The translations under genes and the position numbers were made by a program. A DNA stretch of 64,000 nt from Brassica napus (Eukaryota > Streptophyta > Magnoliopsida > Brassicales > Brassicaceae). Position 1 is the stretch's first letter. Each line of letters starts with the position of its first letter. The DNA lies in NCBI RefSeq assembly GCF_020379485.1, contig NC_063448.1, positions 20,545,726-20,609,725 of the forward strand, given 5' to 3'. The notes under the pieces are model-generated. The model was not told where the DNA came from. It saw only the letters and a program-made list of their open reading frames with translations, and made no database searches. Shown piece after piece: positions 37,145 through 45,941 of the stretch.

Positions 37145-38144
37145 CTAGATTTTGACCCGCACACCCGTGCGAGTGTTTATTTTTATTTTTGATTCAAAAT
37201 AATTATTTGTTTTTATAATTAGTAAATATATATTTTAACATTTACCATATAATTAATTATATATTATTATATTTAAACAAATTGTATCGTGAGAAGGTTT
37301 GTTGGTCGATATTGACCAAATGCTTGTGATATAGAAAAGGTTTGTTGGGCGATATTGGCCAAATGGTTGATATATAATAATAATTAGAGTTATCCATGAA
37401 AAAAGTATTCAAATGATAAAAAAAACAATTCTTAATTTTTATGCTCACTTTGTAATCCAAAAAGTAACGAACTAATAATATGTTATTTGTTGAATTTTCA
37501 ATATATGATAATTATATGGCTTATGTTTGCCATACGAAGGTTAGAAATTTACAGTGGAGCAGTATACGATAATAAGATGCCATTCTATTTTTGGTGTGAT
37601 TCCAAAATTTATAAGAGTTTGGATTTCTTAAAGGAAGAGGTGATGAATGGTTAATATTTTTAATTAATTTTGGTTTTAGTAATATTATTGAATTGACGTT
37701 TGTTTGGGTTAACTACTACGTACGGTTTGGTTAGTTGTTTAAATTAGATTTAAATGGTTTGATTTAAGTGTTAAACATGGTTTAAGCTAGTGGCATAAAC
37801 TTGTAATATTTAAGGAAAACTGAGGGTTAATTTCAATTTGTACTCCAGTTTTAATAGATTAGATTCTATTTTTGGTGTGATTCCAAAATTTATATGAGTT
37901 TGGATTTCTTAAAGGAAGAGGTGATGAACGGTTAATATTTTTAATTAATTTTAGTTTTAGTAATATTATTGAATTGACGTTTGTTTGGGTTAACTAATAC
38001 ATACGGTTTGGTTAGTTGTTTAAATTAGATTTAAATGGTTTGATTTAAGTGTTAAACATGGTTTAAGCTAGTGGCATAAACTTGTAATATTTAAGGAAAA
38101 CTGAGGGTTAATTTCAATTTGTACTCCAGTTTTAATAGATTAGA
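37145..38144 (-). mobile_element. Helitron with a 281-bp head-to-tail repeat of its 5' end (block B)
   Basis: The 3' end (CTAG 37148-37145) matches block A, but the hairpin arm carries one change (CGGGT to CGAGT). The 5' segment is present twice: 37583-37863 and 37864-38144, each ending (plus strand) in TTTTAATAGATTAGA, the Helitron terminus. The repeats differ at only a few positions. The outer terminus is preceded on the minus strand by host A, as in the single copy. Confidence 0.88.
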
Positions 38145-38901
38145 TTTGGCAAGTGTAAACGCAGAAAAATAGCCTCATGGATTTTAGGCAGCTTGACTAA
38201 AGACGTAGAACTTCTTTGTTTACTGTTTTTACATTTATATTCTCTTTTCTCCACTTGCATCAATTGATACGTTGCACTTGCAAGTATTCAGAGTCAACGC
38301 TTCACTATTACATTTTCTTACATAAGGTTATTGTCGCTTACGGAGGAAAGAGAATACTTTTGGTACTATCACAAAATCAATTCAAACAGTTCGATTTTGT
38401 CAAAATAGTGCTTTTGAGAGGCTAATCGATACACTTATTATCATATTTTCCGATAAGGGAACCATTGTTCGGCCACAAGAGACCAATAGAACCTTCAAAT
38501 TATGGTACAAGAAAACATTTCCATCACAGAACAAACTTTTCGACAAATATATATATATAGTTATACCTAAACCCAAAAGACCACATAGGACTCCGATCAT
38601 CTTACTATCTCCAAAAATGCAGAACCATCAGTATTCGAGGTCCTAAAGTTAGGCTAAGATATATATAGACTGAGATAAATAAGGACGACATTATAAATGG
38701 AATACATTTATACATGCACTTATATTCTTGAGAGGAAGGTGAATAGGTGATTCATTGATCGATTGACTAACCCCTCCAGATGGATACGTTTTACGGAGAA
38801 TCTAACCGCATTATAGAAGCTGTTGTTCTCTCTTGTAAGTTGTAACTCTCACCAATTACCATATTGGGTTTTGGATACTTATATTATAGTTATACTGCAG
38901 C
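38145..38901. other. Unassigned DNA between block B and a Copia element
   Basis: No gene identified. A short exon-like piece at about 38779-38834 (MDTFYGESNRIIEAVVLS) ends at a good GTAAGT donor. It is followed by intron-like DNA ending TACTGCAG at 38900, where the Copia element is inserted. Confidence 0.4.
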
Positions 38902-39194
38902 AATTGGAGATAAGCTGCAACATTGCTAAAAAGGAAATCATGAAAAAAAGAAAGTTATCGTAAGTGTAACTAGGATAACTAGGAAATGAAGTTATCCTTA
39001 AGTGTAATTAGGATAACTAACTAAATCTAATGTAAGATGATCTCATAATAAAGATAAAAAAGATAAGTTTTTGAGAAGTTTTCTAAACATCAATAAAAGA
39101 AGAACTTTTATTAAAGCTATTGTGTTCAACGCCTAGAACTAGGGTTGAACGTGTTCTCGTCTTGGGTTTACACCTTTGTTCTTGGTTACTTTAT
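38902..39194 (+). repeat. 5' LTR of the chimeric Copia (internally deleted)
   Basis: Aligns with the 388-bp 3' LTR but lacks about 82 bp (equivalent to about 42369-42450) and a second shorter stretch. The missing part includes the TATA-like CTTATATAAGG at 42438-42448. Confidence 0.8.
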
Positions 39195-39244
39195 TTGGTA
39201 TCAGAGCTCCAGGTTTGATTCATTGAAGAAGTTTCACCGAAGGA

Positions 39245-41179
39245 ATGAGTGATTCAAAATCAACATCGAAGACAATGGAAGATGTGCCTTCCACGGTGGT
39301 CTGTCCGATGTTATCTTCAACGAACTACACGGTATGGGTGATGAGAATGAATGTGTTACTGCGAGTACACAAGGTTTGGGAATCAATTGAACCAGGAACA
39401 TGCGATAAAGAGAATAAGGATATCACTACTGCTTTCCTATTCCAATCGATTCCAGAAAACCGAATATTGCAAGTTGGTGAAGTCGACTCCCCTAAAGAAA
39501 TCTGGGAAGCCGTGAAGTCAAGAAATCTTGGTGCTGAACGCATAAAAGAAGCTCATCTTCAGACCTTGATGAATGAGTTTGGACGTCTAAGGATGAAAGA
39601 CACAAACTCAAAAGATATCTTTTCGGGCAAGATATCAAAATTGGCCTCAAAATCCGCAGCGTTAGGTCAAGCGATGGAAGAACCTAAGCTGGTAAAGAAG
39701 TTCCTGAACAGTTTACCGCGAAGCAAGTATATTCAGATCATAGCCTCACTTGAACAAGTTCTTGATCTGAATAAAACGAGTTTCGAAGATATTGTTGGGA
39801 GACTCAAGGCGTATGAAGAACGGATTCAGGAAGAAGATACACAAGAGCCGCAAGGGAACCTTCTGTACACGGACTCCAATCAATCATACAACTCAAGAGG
39901 TAGAGGTAGAGGTTGGAATCGTGGTCGAGGAAACAGAGGAAGAGGGCGCAACACACAAGAGATAAGCAAAGGAAAGAAGGACTACTCTCAAATTACGTGT
40001 TATAGTTACAAGAAGAAAGGCCACTTCGCCTTTGATTGTCCAGAGGAGGAACAAGACGACCATGAGTTAAACAAAGCAGATACAGAGGAAGCTGATGTCG
40101 CTTTGTATATGCACGAGATCGTGTTTCTCAACGAGGAGAAGGTTATACCGAAGACACTGGTACAAAGCAAACGAGAAGGTGGAATGTGGTACTTGGATAA
40201 TGGAGCAAATAACCATATGACGGGCGAGAGATCATACTTCTCTGAACTTAATGAAAGCATTAAAGGAAAGGTGAAGTTCGGAGATGGTTCATGTGTCGAC
40301 ATCAATGGCAAGGGGTCGATACTATTTGAAGCAAAGACATGGGAACATAGACTCTTGACCGACATATACTACATTCCAGACCTAAAAAGCAACATATTAA
40401 GCTTGGGACAAGCTACTGAACAAGGATGTGATGTTAGGATGAGGGATAACTACCTAACACTGAAAGACCCTAATGGAAGACTATTGGCGAAAGTGTTAAG
40501 GTCGCCTAACCGGATGTACAAGTTGCGACTTGAAGTTGGTAGACCAGCTTGTTTGCACACAAGAATCAAAGAAGATACTTGGAGATGGCATGCTAGGCTC
40601 GGACACATTAGTTTCAAAACTATAAGGTCCATGGCGACACAAGAGATGGTACACAGTTTACCGGAGATTCAAGATGAGAAGGAGTGTTGGAATTGGAAGG
40701 GAGCTAACAAGGAAGAACAGAGCGAACCTGGTATGTTTAGGATGTTATGGGGTGCTACAATAGACGACGGACTTGGTCCATTTGTGGTTGGAACTCAACA
40801 GGAAGAACCTGCTGCTGAAGAGACTGAAGCGCAACAACTAGAACCTGTTCAAGTCAATCCAGAAGTTGAACAAATTGAACCACAACTTAGGCGCTCAACA
40901 CGTCAATCAACTCGTCCTAGCTATCTTGAAGACTATGTATTACTGGCCGACATAGAGTGTGAGTTTCTACTTCTTACACTCAATGACGAACCAATTAACT
41001 TTCAAGAAGCCAGCAAACTTGTTCAATGGAGAAAAGCTTGCACAGACGAAATTGATTCTATAGAGGAGAATGAGACATGGGTGCTAGTATACAAACCAGC
41101 CGAAGTCAAAGTTATTGGCCTCAAGTGGATCTTTAAGATCAAAAGGAACGCAGATAGCTCAATCAACAAGTACAAGTAA
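39245..41179 (+). pseudogene. Copia gag-protease polyprotein with integrase deleted
   Basis: 644-codon frame. Gag (about residues 15-190) starts MSDSKSTSKTMEDV and includes YTVWVMRMNVLL. An RG-rich segment (RGRGRGWNRGRGNRGRGR) precedes the zinc knuckle, which reads CYSYKKKGHFAFDC: the second cysteine has become tyrosine (TAC), destroying the CCHC site. The protease motif is LDNGANNHMTG. The GAG-pre-integrase WHARLGHISFKTI follows, then the frame jumps from EIQDEKECW straight into the acidic region and RRSTRQSTRPSYLEDYV, so the whole DDE integrase core is missing. It continues to LKWIFKIKRNADSS and ends at TAA (41177), where related elements continue into RLVAK of RT. Confidence 0.85.
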
Positions 41180-42232
41180 AGACTCGTGGCTAAAAGATAT
41201 GTTCAAGAACATGGAATCGACTTTGAAGAGGTGTTTGCACCAGTCGCTCGTATAGAGACGATCAGATTGCTATTCGGTTTAGCTGCTGCAAACGGATGGG
41301 AGATCCATCACTTGGACGTGAAGGCAGCACTCTTACATGGAGAATTGACAGAAGATGTGTACGTATCTCAGCCTGAAGGATTTGAAAAGAAGGGAGAAGA
41401 ACATAAGGTTTTCAAACTTCAAAAGGCTTTATACAGACTACGGCAAGCTCCACGAGCCTGGAACACGAAGCTTGATCAAGTACTGAAAGGGTTAAAGTTC
41501 CATAAATGTTCCAAGGAAAGTTCAGTATACCAAAAGGAAGAAGGACTCGTGGTGGTGAATAATAGTCATCATAATGATCACGATCATATCAAAACCGGAG
41601 GCAATAATGAAAGTGATTTTGATAATGATCATGATCACACCACATATGAAGATGTTAGAAGATCAACATCAATCTGTTCAACCACATCAACCTGTTCAAC
41701 CGGAACAACATGTTCAAGCGGAACAACCTGTTCAACCGGAAGAACCTGTTCGACATCTGTGAAGATCAAGTTGTCAAAGTGTTCATTCAAGCTATCTGGT
41801 TGATTATGCTCTTCAAAGATCCAAAGAAGAATGTGAGAGGCTTCTACTATCAAAGGATAATGAGCCAAGGAGCTGTAAGGAGGCTAAAGACTTGAAAGAA
41901 TGGAGAGATTCTTGGAAGGAAGAAATCATCTCAATCAACAATAACAAGATATGGATTCGAGTTGATAAACCAAGTCATATAAAGGTCACTGGTCTCAAAT
42001 AGGTGTTCAAGATCAAGAAGGATGCGGATGGAACTATCAAGAAGTTCAAATCACGACTTATAGTCAAGGGATATCTACAAGAACATGTGCAATGACGTGT
42101 GCATGGTGTTGAACACATTCAAGGAAATGTTCAAGGCGCGAACATCTTGACCAAGGCGTTAGCAAGAATCAAGTTCAAAGAGATGAGGGAGTTGATTCGA
42201 GTTCAAGACCTTAGCAATGGAAGCTTGAAGCT
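41180..42232 (+). pseudogene. Broken RT segment and second, diverged pol fragment
   Basis: 41180-41545 continues RT: RLVAKRYVQEHGIDFEEVF, then HLDVKAALLHGEL and KLQKALYRLRQAPRAWN, ending near SSVYQKEEGLVVV without reaching YVDD. A His/Asp-rich stretch follows (41550-41650). From about 41677 a second copy of the region upstream of RT appears in other frames: the PVQPEQHVQAEQPVQPEE repeats, YLVDYALQ, WRDSWKEEIISI, KVFKIKKDADGTIKKF and KSRLIVKGYLQEH, with stops. It then jumps to a C-terminal tail (ANILTKALARIKFKEMREL) leading to the polypurine tract. The element is therefore a mosaic of at least two relatives. Confidence 0.8.
41677..41755 (+). repeat. Short coding minisatellite (CCTGTTCAACCGGAACAA type)
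   Basis: Four to five imperfect units encoding PVQPEQ-like hexapeptides in one frame, within the second pol fragment of the chimeric Copia. Confidence 0.75.
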
Positions 42233-42244
42233 TAAGGGGGAGAA

Positions 42245-42632
42245 TGTTGGAGATAAGATTCAACATTGCTAAAAGGGAAGTCACGAAGAAAAAGAAGTTA
42301 TCCTTAAGTGTAATTTGGATAACTAGAAAAGGAAGTTATCCTTAAGTGTAATTAGGATAACTAACTAAAGCTATTAGAATTAGGAAAAAGAAAGACCTTA
42401 TTCATTGTGTAATAGGTTAAGTTAAAGATCCCTATTACTTATATAAGGAGATCTAATGTAAGATGATCTCATAAAAAAGATAAGAAAGATAATAGCTTCT
42501 GTTTAGTTTTTGAGAAGTTTTCTAAGCATTAATAAAAGAAATTTTTTTATTAAAACTATTGTGTTCAACGCCTAGAACTAGGGTTGAACGTGTTCTCGTC
42601 TTGGGTTACACCTTTGTTCTTGGTTACTTTAT
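42245..42632 (+). repeat. 3' LTR of the chimeric Copia
   Basis: Begins TGTTGGAGATAAG directly after the polypurine tract and ends about CTTGGTTACTTTAT. It retains a TATA-like CTTATATAAGG (42438-42448). Confidence 0.85.
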
Positions 42633-43362
42633 CGCGGCCAGTCCAACGTAACCGACATTTCTCCCCAATGGTTACAAAGTTTTAGGCTTGCGGGTAGCAT
42701 TGTTCGTAGAAACCAGCACCAGTTACAAGCAGTAGTAGGAAAATGTGTGAAAGTATAACCAAACCTGACATCGGTGTTCATCGTAGAATCAATTTAGATT
42801 AGGCACCAAAATTTTTTCAACGATTTGAAGCTACGTACATAAATACTTACCGAGCATAAAATTTTAGTTAGTTGGTGATGTATGACTTTTAAAAATATAT
42901 ATTTTTTTTTTGTGCAATGTTTTGTTTTACATTTGTTTAGTTGTTGCCTAATTTTATTCCCAAACTTCCTAATTCTAGAGCAGGGAATCAAAGTATCAAA
43001 CTAGTAAAATGGCTGATACCATTGACTAGATTCTACATAAGTTGACCTTTGATTCCTTGTCTATATCCCTTTCTTATTAAAGGATTTCTTATTAAAGGAG
43101 GAACATTCATAGAAATAAACTTTGGCCTCATGTGTTTATTACATGAGTGTCATTTTCTATGTGTCATCACCTCATGCACTCTCACTAGCTTTTTAAAAAA
43201 ACTCTTTGTGAACTAGAATAATTACAACCAAATACCATTGGTCATATACATTATACTATATGATTACAATCCGATTTGAAAAAAAAAAGGGAATTTATGA
43301 CATGCAGAATATTAACTCTTTTGTAAAAGGCAACAAAATAAGTTCGACATCTATCAAATCGT

Positions 43363-43640
43363 TTTATGAACATTTTTGTTTACGTTAATTATAATGCAAC
43401 ATTTTATGAACATTTTTAAACTAATATCAAATCGTATTATAATGCAACGTTTTATGAACCTTTTTGAAACCGAGTCAACATTTTATGAACATTTTTATGC
43501 AACATTTTATGAACATTTTTAAACTAATATCAAATTTCCTTATAATGCAACTAAAGAAACGGGAATAATTTTATGAACAATTTTATGCTTATTTTAGGAA
43601 CACGTATTATAATCGAACGTTTTATGAACATTTTTGTCAA
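43363..43640. repeat. Irregular tandem repeats of an ATTTTATGAACATTTTT word
   Basis: The word TTTTATGAACATTTTT recurs about six times with variable spacers containing ATAATGCAAC and AACTAATATCAAAT. It is a degraded minisatellite of unknown origin. Confidence 0.65.
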
Positions 43641-45232
43641 CGATAATTATAATGCAATATTAACTCTTTTGTAAAAGGCAACATTTTTGTCAACGTTGAA
43701 AAAAAAAATTATACGTTACGGATATCAGATATATTTTGGTTATTTGGTCAAAATAAAAAGAAAACACAATTGAATTTCAATATACTCGATGCAAACTCGA
43801 TATTCCAAATTATAACCTACGCTTAATTGGTCAAAATATTAAGGAAACACAATAATATTGTTAACGTATAAAAGGAAACAAAATTCAAAGAATCAAAATA
43901 CTTACCTTAATCGATAGAGGAATATTTCTGATATATTTTTGTCGTGACCATCACGGATCTTATAATACCTATTTCACGAAAACACATCACGCAATAACAA
44001 AATTAGGTAAGTGGTATATACGTTATTAAAGGAGGAGCATTAATATTGGTTTCTTCGATTGAATTTGGCGTGGAGAGTAAAAACCTACGCTCTGTGTTGA
44101 TATAAATAGTAGAACTTAACATAATGTTTTAATGATACGAATTGGTAATTAGCGATCTAAACGAAGATGTTATTTAAAACCGGTTCGAACAAGAACGTTT
44201 TCTGAGAATACGTAAAGAACATTTATTTTAATGTTACTGTGGTGAATGCTTTTTATTACACTATATCAAAACCGGTTACTATATATTATATCATATAATC
44301 ACGTAAGATATACTCATGCATGATATATGTATATCAATACGAAAATCTAACGGATGAATATATTAATAAATATATATTAAAAAAAGATGCCAGTAATTGG
44401 CATAAATATTGATTGACAATAACTCATTAATATAAATATTGTCCGAACATGAAACTGCAAAACATCCGCCAGTCATAGGCATATATTTACTTTGACAATC
44501 ACTCATCACAATAATTACTATCATAACAGCATAATCATGCCATTAATATTAGCCACAATATACGTCTTTGAATATAATTCATTCTGGTTATAGAACTCCA
44601 ATCTAGGAATCAAATTCGCAGAATTGCCATATAGGCTCAATACCGTCCTATTTCATATTTTTAAAGTGGTAGCAATATATATACAAGCTTTCCTAAAATA
44701 AAAGATATAAAAATACGTATTTTTGATCAAAATTGATTGATTTAAAATTTAATTTAGTTGACCATATTAACTCTTTGTTTCCTTTAATATTCCATATGAT
44801 TCGACGAGCAGGGAATAAGGTAAGTTCTCAAAATTTAATATTAATTTGAATTTCAAAAATTATGAGGACGATTAGTTATGCAAACATACCCTAGACCAGC
44901 GCATTGCATATATAAATATTAGGCCGTCTCTTTCTCAAAACAAAGTCCTCACCACCGTCTCCTTCTCAAAATTATGAATTTAATTTCTTTTTTATAATTT
45001 GTTTCTTTAGTATTTTATTGTTTTATTATCTATATTTTTCTTATTTTATATTCATAATTTATATTACGAAGACAATAATTCTATTGCTTATGTTTTGTTT
45101 TATCTTAAACTCATAATAAATTTATATAAATCTTTGCTTATTTTCACAGTTTTTTTAATTCAAATATATTTAAATTACACCGATAAATTAAGAAGTGTAG
45201 TTTTAAAGTTATAATCTCTTTAATCTATAATT

Positions 45233-45256
45233 CCGCGCAGGGCGCGGGTTATCACC
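45233..45256 (+). mobile_element. Helitron-like 3' hairpin (degraded)
   Basis: CCGCGC-AGG-GCGCGG followed by GTTATCACC resembles Brassicaceae Helitron 3' ends, but the final CTAG is missing (reads CACCGTAAG). Boundaries of the full element are unknown. Confidence 0.35.
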
Positions 45257-45870
45257 GTAAGTATTTTGTTTTAATTACGATCAAGAAATTAACGATTCTG
45301 TAGAAATACGGGGATAATTTAAGAGAGATTATGTCAAGAATTAAATGCTGTGTGTTTATTATATGTCGTGTTCTTAGTACGTTGCCGACCTAAATTAGTG
45401 GTTCGCCAGGTGGTCAAACAAACCTAAAGAAGGGGTAATGATTTATCTAATACACCACACGATAACTTATGCTATAGTTCATTTGATACAACAATCAAAT
45501 CTCAGGACATTAAAAAGGAAAATACGTTGATAAACGAGACTAATAACTATTTTGCAGAAGACATTAATTACGAATCAGAGATGGTTAAAAGAGTAATTAG
45601 CTCAATAGATTTGTTTGATCCGATTAGATTTTATTTTTGTTGATAATAATTAAAAACAGAATATCGAATGGACAGAACATGGATTCTATGTACCTATCCG
45701 TTACATTCCAGAGTATTGACTTTACTCAAAAACCTTTCGCTGTAATAAAAAACTTTCTTATAGAGAGAGAAACAAAAAAAAGAGATTACGCGTTCTTCTT
45801 CTTCTTCCCTCGCCTCTCTTTCCCAGAAAGTATCGTCCTTTTCACTTTCTTCTCCTCTGACTTTGTTCTT

Positions 45871-45908
45871 CCTATATATATATATATATAACATATATTA
45901 TATAAACA
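45871..45908 (+). promoter_or_regulatory. TATA-rich core promoter/leader region of PUB17
   Basis: A TA microsatellite (about 45873-45891) is followed by ATATTATATAAAC, ending 34 bp before the ATG. TATATAA is a possible TATA box but lies very close to the start codon, so the true TATA may be within the repeat, or the leader is short. Confidence 0.35.
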
Positions 45909-45941
45909 TAAACCTTTGTGGGTTTTTTCGAGCCGGAATCA

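Larger units (their letters stand above)
30378..38144. repeat. Segmental duplication, block B (derived copy)
   Basis: Direct copy of block A (12671-20096). It begins inside the gag gene and ends at a Helitron 5' terminus followed by unrelated DNA. Differences from A include microsatellite lengths, a shorter G run (13 versus 24), a 59-bp extra segment near 36490-36550, and an extra 281-bp Helitron repeat at its right end. AAG is shared by both sides of the left junction. Confidence 0.92.
38902..42632 (+). mobile_element. Chimeric, non-autonomous Copia-type LTR retrotransposon
   Basis: 5' LTR about 38902-39194, 3' LTR about 42245-42632. Primer site TGGTATCAGAGC (39196-39207) and polypurine tract TTAAGGGGGAGAA (42233-42244) are in place. 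Flanks GCAGC (38897-38901) and GCGGC (about 42634-42638) look like a 5-bp duplication with one mismatch. The interior codes for gag and protease, but the integrase core, the RT catalytic core and most of RNase H are absent. The integrase C-terminus/RT N-terminus region is present twice in diverged form. Confidence 0.85.
42639..45941. other. Intergenic region upstream of PUB17 with TE relics
   Basis: An exon-like piece at about 42639-42720 (QSNVTDISPQWLQSF) directly follows the Copia element and could continue the piece at 38779-38834. The rest is AT-rich. Helitron-like words (ATTAAAGGAGGA at about 43093 and 44026) and a GC hairpin resembling a Helitron 3' end near 45240 suggest decayed Helitrons. 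The last 400 bp are PUB17 promoter and leader. Confidence 0.45.

Noticed and set aside
41574..41762. His/Asp-rich and Cys-rich small proteins within the chimeric Copia
   Set aside because: They arise from out-of-frame reading of a decayed pol region and its coding minisatellite.
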